NCBI GenBank assembly: GCA_949825045.1
Contig: OX463815.1
Span: 20,639,231 to 20,703,230 of the forward strand
Direction: 5' to 3'
Length of the DNA: 64,000 nucleotides
Source: Argyresthia goedartella
Taxonomy: Eukaryota > Arthropoda > Insecta > Lepidoptera > Argyresthiidae
Position 1 is the first letter of the stretch. Each line of letters begins with the position of its first letter. Of the stretch, positions 10,356 through 21,879 are shown in pieces. Under the pieces are notes generated by a model. That model searched no databases. It was given only the letters and a program-made list of their open reading frames with translations, and had not been told where the DNA came from. The translations under genes and the position numbers were made by a program.

Positions 10356-10405
10356 GCGATTGCGAGCTAACTGAACATTTGTATGTTCAGTTAGCTCGCA
10401 ATCGC
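10356..10405. repeat. perfect 23-bp hairpin, 4-nt loop
   Basis: Left arm 10356-10378 (gcgattgcgagctaactgaa...), loop ttgt, right arm 10383-10405. No mismatch. It lies inside the spacer but is not centred on the symmetry axis of the giant repeat (about 10213). Confidence 0.9.
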
Positions 10406-10556
10406 AATTGCTAACATAACTTATAACCGAAAACTATATATAACGTAAGTTCATAACAGCAGAAAAATATTCCAGACTAGAATTAAAATGCATAAAGACT
10501 AACCACTGGTTGGTATTCTTTTATTTTGAAAAATTTGCTTGAAATTTGAATGGATT

Positions 10557-10650
10557 AGATCCGTTTCGTCTGGTTCCCTGTTCGTCTGACTAGTTAATTC
10601 CCCGTTCGTCTGTTTTCCCATTCGTCTGATGCCCCGTTCGTCTATACGAA
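10557..10650 (+). repeat. ccgttcgtct-type motif run in the spacer
   Basis: Five or so imperfect copies of 'cccgttcgtctg', separated by 10-20 bases. The motif is the same as that of the 8345-8480 tandem block. Confidence 0.6.
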
Positions 10651-10911
10651 CTATTTCTGCTCCTATTCTGTGGAAGGACCGCTACTGTCATCATACATCT
10701 AATATCCATATCCCAGAAAAATACCCCTTATTCATTGTAGTGTCAATAGCGGACTGGACACTCTCATTACTAAACTTCTTTATTTGCATCATTAAATTCT
10801 ATTTCTAACTAGAAGGTGCCCGTAACTTCGTCAGCGGAGGAGAAAAAAATCATAACCCTCTTTTTTTCTTTTGCGTAGTGGGGTAAAAAGTATCCTATAA
10901 CCTTTTGGGGA

Positions 10912-12888
10912 TACCAAGCTACCCGTATACCAAAAATAGTTGAAATCCGTTGAGTCGTTTTGACGTGACGAGGTGACAACGACACTTACAAACAAAGAAA
11001 AAAAAAACGGTTTAGGGACCCGCATATAGCCCGTTACACTTATTTTTTGAAAATATCTTTAATGTACAGACATTTCATTTTTACAACTTTATAATAGTAT
11101 AGATGATAGTCTAGGGAGTAGAATAATAGAATGATGTTATTTGAATTACACTCCATTATTATCATTATAACATGACCATTTTCAAGGCTCGTAAACGCAT
11201 CCGTCATTTTGAAGCATAACCCTGTCCCGTACAACAGAGACTTCCTTACGATGCATTACGATGTTACGATATTAAGGTAGGATATTTATGGCTGGATAGT
11301 CGTCTGCCATTTTGACACTGACAGACGCGTAGGTATGTGTGCTCATGTAACTGGACCCTATGAAATAAAATATTTCATAAAACCGTGTTTTAAGGCCTAC
11401 GCAAAATAGATTAGTAAAACTAAAATTAATTTTTAAAATATTTTTATTAAGCTTAATGCTCATAGCTTTGCTTCAACTGGATAACAAAAACATAGTGTGC
11501 ATTAATATAAAATCAATATTAAGGCTTCGAATAAGCGGCAATTTACACTTGAGGATACAAAGTATCCATAAAAAAATCCTGTGACATCAACTTGAGGAAA
11601 CACTTTACGAACTGCGTTTAATTGAGCTAATTCGTAATCGCATTTAAACTTTACTATTTTAATGCCAAGGTGCTCCTTAACCAATCTAAAAAATCGACAG
11701 TAGGTAGCTTCTTCTTTATTCGGTAGTAGAGCGTATATTACCGGAATTATGTTGGTAAAAAGGGCTTGGTGCCGCCTTGAACGTGCCATCTCCATAATAA
11801 AAACCATTAATACCGTCAACAAGATTTTTACAAAGATTGGATGCAAAAATGAGAATTTTATCCTTGTGTCCATCTTGACAAATCAAAAAGTCATCAGTAA
11901 ATGGTCCAGATAAGTTTACATCGTCTAAGTCTAATTGACTAACATGGCAATCGACGAATGAGGAAATGGACGAACGGGGAAAATTACAAACGGGAAAATG
12001 GACGAACGGGGAAAATGACAAACTGGGAAATGGACGAACGGGGACCGAGTAGACGAACGGGGAAATGGACGAAGGGTTCCGAATTGAATTGAATCTTTGA
12101 GTTTTAATATTTTTGACAAATAATTCCGACATTTAATAACATGTAGAATTTTCTCAGATCTTTCTTTCTAGGAATCTCTCAGATACTACTCGCGAAAAAC
12201 TTTCTTAGGCATCGGCAAAGTTATTGCGCCCGACTTATTTACTGTAATATACCAGATTTGATAAAATGATTATTCTAATCTAAATTCCATTAACCTTTTA
12301 TGTTCAGACTAAAGATGTCGAGACCGATGGTCCAGTTTGTAATTACTTTTAAATGTTTTCTTCAAGTCCAGAGAATGAAAATGGCCATTAAATTAATTAA
12401 TTTTAACACAAACCCCAAAGAATAGAGGGATTTATGGCAAATAATTACGGAAAAATGTTCGGCGTTATATCACAAAATTTAATTTGCTATAGGCGGATAA
12501 CGGTGTTTGAAAAGCTCTCTGGCTCTTTGAAGTTAATTATTTATTAATTCAAGAAATTGACGAGGTTTTAAAAAAAACACTTTGTTGGATATCTTCAGTC
12601 TTGTTTGAAAATTTGTAATTTTGTTGTAAAAAACAATGCGGCAAAAATTTATAAATATAATTTTTCCAACATGAATCAAAAAATATGTTCAGATTTCGAT
12701 GTTGAGTTAAGGATTATTTCATTCGTTTACTTCAAACTCAATACAATATGCAGAAACGGAACATTAACGACTATCATTAAAAAGTATATAAGATAAGACA
12801 AAAGTGTATTTGTACTTACTAAAATTTTCTGATTATGTATTTATTACAGTGAAGTTGTTGTACATACATTACATACATTACATACATT
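10912..12888 (-). repeat. right arm of a giant inverted repeat
   Basis: Reverse complement of 7464-9515. The inner edge is at 10912 ('taccaagctacccgtatacc'), directly next to non-matching DNA. The outer 600 bp carries about four substitutions in the 220 bp I compared closely (12320-12540) and lacks about 75 bp present in the left arm near 7740-7815. Confidence 0.92.
11502..11934 (-). pseudogene. MULE-type transposase remnant, right copy
   Basis: Mirror copy of 8492-8924 with the same frameshift and the same decayed motifs (DGTF, CDYELA, GFFYGYF). Identical lesions in both arms show that the sequence was already broken when the arms were duplicated, or that the arms have since been homogenised. 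The two copies point toward each other across the spacer. Confidence 0.75.
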
Positions 12889-12889
12889 T

Positions 12890-13534
12890 ACTTATTCTGG
12901 CAGTCATTTCGAATTTAATGGTACACAAGCCAAAAAAACATGTTTGCTGTTTCTGGTTCTCACGACTCAGGGTATCCTAGTGTGGGGCCAGAAGCAATGT
13001 ATGTATCTTTATGTAAATGTAAAAATGTTAAAACAGTGCGTTCGCCACCCCGTGTAGGATAAGGCGTGAAGCTATGTTAATATTCGGGCCATCACCTGAA
13101 CAACTATATATTTCAGTTGTCTAAATCCCCAAAGCACACGGCTATTCTATCTCCGTACTATTGTTACCGCCACAGTTTAAATTATGGAACCTAGTTTCAT
13201 TCGGCTCAGATAGAAAGCTTATAGTAAAAGTTGGAGTGCTCCTCCGCATAAAACGGGCGGTATGAGGGACTGGCAGATTGAATATTTCAGTCGTATTGTA
13301 AATATAAGTACTGTTGAATACGATTCTTGAAATACACAGAGGAATCGCGCAGAGAGATTCGAAGTTTCTGTTACTTGGCCCTCGTGATTCAAGTTAAATT
13401 GGAGCTGCAATACATATTTGAGTTATTAAATGTCAGGATTGTCGAGTTATGTCATTCGCTCCGAGTTAATGAAATAGCTAGAGTGGATTAAATACGTGTA
13501 CTGTTTGGCCTGTCTTCCTCTGGTCAATACATCA
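12890..13534. other. unassigned, with a SINE A 3' fragment
   Basis: Around 12955-13015 a 'ggtatcctagtgtggggcca' stretch followed by 'gaagcaatgtatgtatc' is the 3' end of SINE family A. The rest shows no supported feature. Confidence 0.5.
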
Positions 13535-14110
13535 CTTTTAAGGGTTCCGTAGAGAAACAAGGATTCCTTATAGTTTCGTCAAGTCTGTCTGTCCGTCCGT
13601 CCGTATGTCTCAGCAACTTTATGCAGAAACTGTTAAGACTACACAGTTGAAACTTGGTATGTAGACGTATTCTGTGAACCGCTTAACGATTTTTATACAA
13701 AAATTGAAAAATCAAAATAAATAAAGGGGCTAACTCATACATGGAACTGAAACCAGAAAATATTTTTTTCGCCAAACCTATATGGGTGTCCATAGATCTT
13801 TAAAAATGACCTTGAGGTTCCTGAAAACCATTTTTCCTCAAATTAAATAGTTAAAAGAGACAAACCCTTCCAAAGTGGAAAAATGTGTGTATCACCCCCC
13901 CAGCCCCCTTCAACTTTTAAAGTAAGAGAGTGAAAAATCTACAAAAAATATATGCTGTGTATTTCAATACACACTTTCAACGAAAATTGGTTCAATTTTT
14001 AAGATCTAAAACATTTATTAAAAACCGCAAAAATAACTTTGTCATTCAAACAAACACTATGAAAAAAAAGTTACAACACAAACATCCAGTCACATAATTA
14101 CTATAATATG
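13535..14110 (-). repeat. repeat family R, long diverged copy
   Basis: Starts 'ttaagggttccgtagagaaa', carries 'ctgtctgtccgtccgtccgt', and continues with blocks that match 317-745 in reverse. These include 'tctttaaaaatgaccttgag' near 13798 and an 'acttttaaagtaagagagtg' stretch near 13912. Confidence 0.6.
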
Positions 14111-14384
14111 AATAAATTCTTATACCATACATTCTGTCTCTTCTCTTTCAAGACAGGGCAAGTCGGGCATAACAGTTTGGTTTAATGCACATTGAAACAA
14201 GTTTAAGCTGTGGCAGTAATAAAGAAAGGAGAATAATAAAACTATTAACAGCAGAATTTCCTGAAATGAGCGAAAAAAATACTGAATTACTAAACAAAAT
14301 TACTGATTTATGCGACTAAACTACTGAGTGGCTAAGCCACAGCTTATTAAAGATAAACGTAAAATAAACATTTATATTCAGGCA

Positions 14385-14580
14385 CATATAATGCTTCTGA
14401 CCCTGCTAGGATACCCTGTGTGTCGTGGAAACCAGAAACAGCGACGTCACACACATATAAACATAAAAGACCTGGAGTTTTTTTTTTTCTTGAACCCCAG
14501 CCGTGGATCGAACCCGGGCCCTCTCGCAGGGTAGGTAGTCTATATTGGCTAAATAAAGACAGTCTTGGTGAAGTGGTAGG
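14385..14580 (-). mobile_element. tRNA-derived SINE, family A
   Basis: On the minus strand the B box is 'gggttcgatccac' near 14503-14516, and the body holds 'tgtgtgacgtcgctgtttct'. A poly-T run (about 14480-14490 on plus) interrupts the head-body junction. Same family as 2629, 48000 and 59940. Confidence 0.7.
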
Positions 14581-15055
14581 TGAAGGTTGTCCTTATCGTT
14601 CGTGTTAGGTTGAACATGTAAGAAAAACAAAATTCAGGGCTCGTTTTGTATTTTATAAAGGTCTTCAAGATAGTTCATGAAGACTGTTTTTATATTTCTA
14701 GTTAACTTTGTCAGACGAAGCTAATATTTCTAGTGGGGCTTATTTTTTCTCGCAGTTCAATAATACTTAATAATAATAATCCTTTATTGCACAGAAAACA
14801 CAGTGGAAATTATAACAGAAACAGTATGCAAAGGTGAGCTTATTTCTAAAAAGAAATTTCTTACAGCTAACCTGTGAAGAAAAGAGAAAAATAAAATATA
14901 GAGAGGTAGTCCTAGTGTACAATTAAGAGTTAAAAGAAATAAATAAAATAAATATACTACCAAATAAATCACAATACACCCTACGTAATTACTATAAAAT
15001 AAATAAATAGAATACAATAAATAAATAGATATACATAAATACTATGAGATACCCA

Positions 15056-17979
15056 CTATTCGGAAGAGAGGAGATGCTGTTTAAATTTTTTCTTGAAAGT
15101 GACCAAGGATTTGCAATCCCTTATAGCGCAAGGAAGTGCATTCCACAAACGTATTGCCCTTAACCTAAACGAGTGCTCGTAAGCAACAGTGTTGTGCTGA
15201 GGAATTGACAAAAGTGACACCGTGTGAGATCTCCGAAGTCTATCCCCTGAGGAAAGATACTCAAAACGTCCACGAAGATATGCAGGGTAGCACGGATTTC
15301 TCAAAATATTGAAGAGGAAGGAGAGAATGTGCATATCAGGACAAAGTCGGATCGGGAGCCAGCCTAATTCCCTACGATATTGGGACACGTGGTCGTACTT
15401 ACGAAGTCCGAAAATAAACCGAATCCCGAGATTTTGGAGTCGCTCGAGTTTGTTCAGTAGATCTTCGTTCGCACTGGCCCAGCAAACATCGGCGTAGTCT
15501 ATGAAAGGCAGAAGAAGGGTCTGAGCTAGCATGATTTTAGTCTGCCTAGGCAGGAAGAACTGCAAACGCCGAAGAGAATGAAAGGATGCAAAGACTCGTC
15601 TGCTGACCTCACAAACATGGGGCGACCAGGATAATAGATTGTCAAAAACAACGCCAAGATTTTTGGCTTTCTCGCTATACTTGACAATGGTACCGTCAAA
15701 TAGAACGGGATCAACGGACTTATTCTGCAACAAATCAAGTAAGTGCCGTGTACCTAGTATCATCACCTGAGACTTGTCCGGGTTGACTAATAGCCCATAC
15801 GAAAGAGACCATTTCCTGATGTTGTCGAGGTCAGCATTCAAAGCCTCAAAAGTCGAAGTCAGATCACACAGGGGAAAATGCCGATAAATTTGAAGGTCAT
15901 CTGCATAAAGATGATACGAGGAAGACAATACATCCGAGATGGAATGGATGAAAACTGAGAAGAGAAGAGGGGAAAGGATGCCACCCTGTAGAGAGCTTGC
16001 ACCATTCTGTAGTGACCTCTTCAGACTTGATGCGCTGCTGGCGGTCTCTCAAGTAAGAGTCAAACCAGCGAGCCGAGTGTGAAGAGACGTTAAGCGATTT
16101 TAAGATTTCAACAAGTATATCGAAGTCGACGCAGTTGAAGGCGCTGCTAAAGTCTAGGAGAGTCAGGACTGTCAGCTGCTTCTTATCCATTGCCAGTTGG
16201 ATATCGTCAGTTACCTTGAGTAGTGCTGTGGTGGTGCTATGCCCCGGTCTAAAACCAGACTGGAAAGGGTTCAGTAAATTCATGGAGGAAAGGTACGAGG
16301 ACAGCTGGGTGTGGACAATTGATTCAAGGATTTTGGAAAGGAATGGTAGGATGGAAATGGGACGGAACTCTTTGAAGGAGGACGGGTTAGACGTTTTAGG
16401 TAGGGGTAACACTAATGCTCTTTTCCACTGGCTCGGGAAGCAGTACTCGCTCAGCGACGCATTGATTATATGCGTTATGGGTTGTAACAAATGATCAAGT
16501 ACACTGAAAAGCATCTGAAAGCAGATCTTGTCATCACCTAGCCTTTGACGATATTGCTAGAAAAGCCTTCTTTACTGCGCCAACTCCGACAGACCTGAGG
16601 TTGAAAGGTAAGCTACTGGATGTCTTTCTGGTGCGCAAGTAACGAATGGTAGCATCCTTGACAGGGGGGTCCATCACGACAGGGGAGACAGCAAAGAATT
16701 TGTTGAGACCGTTGAGGTCGATACTACCAGTTACTGCGTCCTGGGACTTACCAACACCGAGGGTCTTCAGGAACTTCCAAACCTGTGCAGGAGTGTAACT
16801 CTCAATACTCTCGTAGATATGGCGGCGTTTGGCATCTCGACAAAGACGGGTGCAACGATTACGGAGACGTTTGTATATAAGGAGATTATCGTCCGTCGGA
16901 TCCTTCTTATATCTACATTTGGCACGGTTTCTCTGGGCTATCAGACCCTTGATGGTGTCAGTAAGCCAGGGCGCAGGGAGATGTTTGACCCTAACCTTTT
17001 TGACAGGAGCATGTTTGTCGAACAAACTCAGGACAATCGATTGGAAATGCTGGACTTTTTCATCAACGGGCTCACTACAGACGACAGGGGACCAGTCTAT
17101 AGAGGCGGCATCAGACTCAAGGGAGCTGAGATCCATACCCTTGAAACTGCGAATATCCAGGAATTTCCCTGCGCGCTTGGGAGGCCTTAACTTGAACGAG
17201 AGATAAATCAGATCATGAAAGGAGAAGGGGGCGTTAAGTTGGCCATGCGTTGCAACCTTGGATATGTTAGAAACAATCATAAGATCCAAGAGAGAGGGGG
17301 TGCAGTGGGGCTGGAAGTGAGTTGCACTCAGGGGAAGAATATTTAAATTTAGGGAGCTTACGATAGACTGGAGTTTGGCAGAGCGAACATCATTTTTAAG
17401 TAAACAGGTATTGAAATCACCTAGGATAAGTGTGTCACTGTATAGGGGAGATAGATCATTAAGGATGCTTTCAAAAGAGTCAAAGTAGTCGATGAGGAGA
17501 GAGGGGCTATAGAAGACACCCAGAAGGACCTTAGTGTGATGAAGGCATAGCTCAAGAAAGAGGTGTTCAGCGGATCCAGAGTACAGACTAGGTGAGTGGC
17601 TGATGACTTTGCAAGAAATGTCGGAACGAAGATAAATAGCAACACCGCCACCAGCCTTGCCCGTCATATCATTCCGATAGAGCCTGTACCCCGGCAGAGC
17701 ATACAAGGTAGAAGGAAGAGAGGGTTTGAGAAATGATTCGGAGATCAGAATACCATGAATGCTCTGATTGCTGAAGGAGTCGAGAAGGTCGACATGACTG
17801 GAATTAATGCTCTGAGCATTTATGTGAACGACGTTGAAGTTCCTAATGAGGTTGGAAAACACACGTTTAAGGGCAATAGGCAAAACGTCGTCCGTGGACG
17901 ACAATTCACTTCCTACGCTATCGGAAGCTTCACTTTCGGAGTAGGAGAAGTAACTTTCACTAAATAAGAAGGTATCCAT
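15056..17979 (-). pseudogene. LINE ORF2 (endonuclease + reverse transcriptase), two frameshifts
   Basis: Frame 1 (17979 to 16534) starts at 'MDTFLFSESYF', the most likely ATG. It holds an APE-type endonuclease: 'INAQSI', 'ILISES', 'GGGVAIYLR', 'LLGVFYSP', 'ILGDFN', 'SLLDLMIVS' and a 'FHDL' in place of the usual S-D-H. A shift near 16540 moves to frame 2 (through 'GDDKICFQMLFSVLDHLLQ') with RT blocks 'FRPISILPFLSKILE', 'QSGFRPGHSTT' and 'LLDFSSAFNCVD'. A second shift near 16005 moves to frame 3 with 'GGILSPLLFSVF', the catalytic 'YADD' and a C-terminal 'LERLQNLGIRFIFGLRK' region. All expected domains are present, so only two small lesions separate it from a complete ORF2. Antisense frames here are shadows. 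Confidence 0.85.
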
Positions 17980-18421
17980 ATGAGTAATTATAATATAATA
18001 AATAGATATATAATAAAATAAATACAATAAAACCTACTAAAAACACAAAAAAAATAAAAAAGTCAAATCCAAAAAAACAGAAAGGCCCGAACCCAGCCAA
18101 ACCCTGGGTTTACAAAAGTATAGTACATATGGAAGGAAATACATTATACAAGATAACAAATAATAGATGAGACGTGGGTGGGCAGCACAAACAAAAAAGA
18201 AATGAAGAAACAGCAAAGTGAATCCAAATACGAACATACAAGATCCGTTCGCACCGTCCGGTTGCCCGTCCGTTCCGTCCGGCTGTCTGTCCGTCCGTAC
18301 AATAAATAATAATAATAAAAAAATAAAAACTTCAAGTACACAGACCACACTATGCTTGTCAAATGAAAGACTGCGTGACCTAAAAATAAAAAGTGAATCA
18401 TTTAATCTAATCTAATTCAGT

Positions 18422-18754
18422 CTACCCTTCACGTCTGTTTGTACTAATGACACATATTTTATTTCGGTTCTGGCAATTTTTAATGTGATTTGGATTCAGT
18501 AATGTAGAATTGTTCGAATTCTGAGTAAGCTTTAATTCTAGAGTAACCATTAAGTTTTTTAGCTCTACAATTTCCTTGTTGGCCTGTGACAGTTGTTCTT
18601 GTAAATCTAAAATCTGCTTCTCTAATTTTTTTTTTTCTATTTCTATGTTATAGTCTCGTGCAAACGCGCGATGTTGGGGCGTTTTGGATCTATGACTGAT
18701 ATTAAAATCCTCTTTTTTCTGGGTGTAGACGAGTTTTGGGCACTGAATAAACAC
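18422..18754 (-). CDS. LINE ORF1-like coiled-coil protein, possibly partial
   Basis: A 110-codon frame upstream of ORF2 on the same strand. The middle ('EIEKKKLEKQILDLQEQLSQ' and on to 'ELKNLMVTLELKL') has heptad spacing of Leu/Ile/Val and is strongly charged, as expected for a coiled coil. The tail is basic ('NRNKICVISTNRREG'). LINE ORF1 proteins of several clades use coiled coils to form RNA-binding multimers, and the location supports that role. No zinc knuckle is visible. It could instead be a fragment of a longer ORF1. Confidence 0.5.
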   Translation of the reverse strand: MFIQCPKLVYTQKKEDFNISHRSKTPQHRAFARDYNIEIEKKKLEKQILDLQEQLSQANKEIVELKNLMVTLELKLTQNSNNSTLLNPNHIKNCQNRNKICVISTNRREG

Positions 18755-18884
18755 AAAAAGTGATGATTTGTCATAGATAGCCTAGCTAATATGGGCTTAC
18801 GCTGACCAGCGGGTTACCGGCACTACGTAACTTCATTGATCAGAAAAAAACTGATGAATGATGAACGTACGCGTAGATTTACCG

Positions 18885-19160
18885 CTAATAATATAATAAT
18901 AATAATACCTTGGACACTATTTACACACATTGATCTAGCCCTAAACTAGGATTCCCTGTATCTTGGGTACTATAAAATGATACACATACTTATATAGATA
19001 AATATTATACTTAGATAGACAACCAACCATGACTTGGGTACAAACATCCGTTCTTATCAATCAAATAGTTGCCCCCACCGGGACTCGAACCTCGGGGCCC
19101 TTTTCTTCGAAGGCAGGGTCACTGCCGACTCGGCCATTCGGGTCGTAGCCGTACACAATA
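18885..19160 (-). mobile_element. tRNA-derived SINE, family C
   Basis: On the minus strand the head reads 'gaatggccgagtcggcagtg' (A-box region) and 'gaggttcgagtcccggtggg' (B box). The body contains 'gaacggatgtttgtacccaa' and 'ggaatcctagtttagggcta', and the tail is an ATT run (18890-18910 on plus as 'aataataat'). The same body is at 39325-39660 and a related head at 37790. Confidence 0.75.
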
Positions 19161-19164
19161 CCTT

Positions 19165-20150
19165 CTTTATTATTGTGATTTGCAAAATGAAATACCTCTT
19201 AAAAAACCTAACTCATTAAAACACAACGAAACGGTTCCGTATTGTTACAGTTATTGAAACGGTAAGTTTTCTAATGAAGTTCCGTCCCACCCGTTTCAAA
19301 ATAATTAAAGGTATTTAGTTGTTGAACTGGTTTATTCACACTTGCATCATAAAACTCTTGTATTGAGATAGTGTCAGCCTTTTGGGAATTGGAGAAATAA
19401 GAATTTAAAGCGAAATTTCGCAAAAAAAGCGTTGAGAAATACAGATTTAAAATAATGTACAAATGAGAGTTTATTTATAAAGGGTTTATTTTTAATTATT
19501 GGGAATTTTGGCAGTTAATCTTAATCATTATTTACCTATGTGGTATTCAGTTAAGTTGAATCATGGGAATGAAGTTTATTTTATGGTTTTAACCAGGCCA
19601 AGTGTACACAAATAGGTAGCGAAATAAATAATGCAATGAAATAAATACGATATAAGCATCGTATCGATCTCGCTCCAGTGAATTCGAAGACAAATATACT
19701 TTGATTTCGCAGATTTGTTGTTCATAGGTGTATTGTTTCCCTAGGGAGATTATATATTATTATGTGTAGGGACCCTTTTATTTTGCCGAGGCAAGTCGGG
19801 CGTTTCGTGCCAAAACATATCTGACTTCATATAACATCGGCGCTTGCTACCCTCTGAATGCATTTTGTAGGAAACTCGAGCATAAAATGTCTTTTCAATT
19901 CAGATCGTCATGAACTGTGTTTTTTTAAATATATTTAAAATAAAATAATGACTTCCATTCTACCCCAAATATTACGATTAACGAGGGTTAACAAATAGTA
20001 GTTAGTTTAAAGGTATTAAACAAAATAATTGATCTGATACTGGAAAGATAACATCTACCTATCTGGAAAACTTTGATGCAGGTTTAATAAATTATCTGAA
20101 TCAAGAACCAACCCTCAGAGGACGAGTATCGTACAGTACCTACCTACCAT
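19165..20150. other. unassigned, AT-rich
   Basis: No supported feature. A minus-strand frame at 19271-19462 is short and unremarkable. Confidence 0.4.
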
Positions 20151-20154
20151 AACT

Positions 20155-20470
20155 TTGGCGACCGGTATGGCCTAGCGGGTAGTGACCGTGCCTATGAAGC
20201 TGACGGTCCTGGGTTCGAATCCCGTTAAGGGCAAATATTTGTGTGATGAACATGAATATATGTTTCTTAGTCTTGGATGTTTCCTATGTATTTACATAAG
20301 TACATATTTATCTCTATTAAATATATCGTCGTCTAGTACCCATAACAAAACCTTGTTGAGCTTAATATGGCCTTTGTTCGATCTGTATTATTGTCCTCTA
20401 ATATGTATTATTTATTTATTTCTTACTATAAATTTTAAAATTAATACACCACCGACACATTAATAAAACC
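20155..20470 (+). mobile_element. tRNA-derived SINE, family D
   Basis: Head 'ggcctagcgggtagtgaccg' (A box) and 'gggttcgaatcccg' (B box), then the body 'ggcaaatatttgtg', 'ctatgtatttacataagtac', 'atatcgtcgtctagtaccca' and 'gttgagcttaatatggcc'. A second copy at 46755-47010 shares every block. Confidence 0.8.
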
Positions 20471-20880
20471 TAATATAATGCAAAAAACTGCATCGAAAAT
20501 GGCTAAATAGTTTCTGAGAAGCCTCAAACGCCCCAAGCATCAACCATGCTGGCTGTCACAGCGCCTCCTGGTGGCACACCCGGTAATCTTCACACACGAA
20601 GCCTTATTCCGTTCCGCTTAGGCTCATACCACCTACAAATTACTGAGTTTTGGGGTGCATTACCGGTGCAGTCTTTTGCTACTTATCGCTAAAATTTCAC
20701 TAAAATTATTACGCTATAACTTACTGGGAGAATACTTACATATTTTTCAACCATGATTGTTTACTGTAGGCTGCGCTTTACATATAATGACAAATTATCT
20801 CACTCATTATGAGGTAACAATTTTACTAGCCCACTGCTCCACAATGACGGTGAAGGTAATGGATTCAAAGCGTGGAAGAG
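20471..20880. other. unassigned
   Basis: Nothing recognised. 'ccaccaggaggcgctgtgac' near 20555 on the minus strand is a locally GC-rich stretch with no other sign of function. Confidence 0.35.
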
Positions 20881-20892
20881 ACTGCTAAATTA

Positions 20893-21345
20893 TTTTATCT
20901 ACACACATATCATAAACCCTCTTTACTGCGTACAAAAACCACACATTATGATCAGCATAATGTTAAACTAATTGGTAAAAACTCATTTCTTAATGAAAAA
21001 TTACACATTATGACCATAATGTGTTATTTTTCTACATATTATGACATTCTAATTTCGAACTCCGACGCCCGCCTGCGTGCCGCCCCTAGTTTGACTGTGA
21101 AGTTGGTACTACAGAACAAGCTAAACAACTGCAGAGCCACAATGCCGGTCAAACATGCGGTTCCTGAACACATCAAAGAGAGCTTATGATATGTTTGTAG
21201 ATAAACTAGTGTATGTAACTGTACATAATTAGGCAATCAAACTCTCGAGTGATATTATTCTGAAACTCGCCTTCGGCTCGTTTCATAAACCCACTCTCGA
21301 ATATTAATGCCCTCCATTATGTAGCAGTCACATAAACTACTAATT
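20893..21345 (+). repeat. repeat family T, copy 1 (double foldback)
   Basis: 20893-20928 ('ttttatctacacacatatca...') pairs with 21171-21206 as an imperfect inverted repeat of about 35 bp with four or five mismatches. Downstream, a second foldback is built from 'ggca.t.aaactctcgagtg' and a complementary 'aatattaatgccctcc' stretch. A frame running to 21189 ('...KHAVPEHIKESL') is kept in other copies but changes mostly at amino-acid-altering sites. Other copies: 34775-35182 (minus), 55117-55540, 60648-61125. Confidence 0.75.
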
Positions 21346-21875
21346 AGTATTTTTCCATGTAGTTTAAAAAAATATTGGTGCGGGTACTTGCATACTCCAT
21401 ATAGGTAACAGCTCATAAGTTTGTAATATAATGAAATACACAAGACTTTTATAGATGATGCATGAGGATTGGATCACTGTTGTGCTAAGTTGACAAGTCG
21501 CTTTGTTTTGTAAAGTTACGCCCGACTCAGGGGTGGTTCAGTGACATTAAGCGAAAATGTATATAAACATTTAATTTAATCATGGCTTTCGCTTGCTTCC
21601 GCGCTCCCAATATCGGCGCAAACATGGCGCTTCTTAGATATGACTTACGGTTGGTAGTCCACCGAGTGAAAACATATCTAAGAAGCTGCTCTGAAATTAT
21701 CCTTCCGTTGAAAGCAACACTACATCAAAATCGGTCCAGTAGTTTTCCAGGATCATGGTAACATACGGTTTCTATAGTGGATGGGCACGCCGCCGTTAGC
21801 TCTTGTACAAATTGCACCCCATAGTAAACTTTAGTAGACGATACTAGCATAACGCTTTATCGATACGGGGTGGCA
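21346..21875. other. unassigned
   Basis: No supported feature. Confidence 0.35.
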
Positions 21876-21879
21876 AGGG

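Larger units (their letters stand above)
9516..10911. other. spacer of the giant inverted repeat
   Basis: Unpaired 1.4 kb between the arms. It contains an interspersed repeat (9766-9970), a SINE B fragment (10180-10265), a perfect 23-bp hairpin (10356-10405) and a 'ccgttcgtct' run (10557-10650). No ORF above about 60 codons and no transposase. Confidence 0.7.
14764..18790 (-). mobile_element. CR1/L2-like LINE, near full length (copy 1)
   Basis: Order on the minus strand: a coiled-coil ORF1-like frame (18422-18754), an AT-rich leader with CCGTCCG-type repeats near 18238-18300, ORF2 (17979 to 15056) with APE endonuclease and reverse transcriptase, then a 3' UTR ending at 'attattattaagtatt' near 14762-14785. 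The (ATT)-type tail is typical of CR1/L2-group LINEs. A second copy is at 27045-31170 (split) and a 3' piece is at 5135-5580. I did not find a clear target-site duplication. Clade placement within CR1/L2/Daphne is inference from motifs only. Confidence 0.85.

Noticed and set aside
16135..17206. plus-strand open frames at 16135-16494, 16819-17190 and 16829-17206
   Set aside because: They are antisense shadows of the LINE ORF2, with no motif of their own.
18037..18401. hydrophobic minus-strand frames as membrane proteins
   Set aside because: They arise from T-rich LINE leader DNA and overlap one another in different frames; the same holds for 14784-15017 in the LINE 3' UTR.
21039..21236. antisense frame MPNYVQLHTLVYL... 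conserved in family T copies as a gene
   Set aside because: It lies wholly within the repeat, is opposite to another equally open frame and decays in copy 2.
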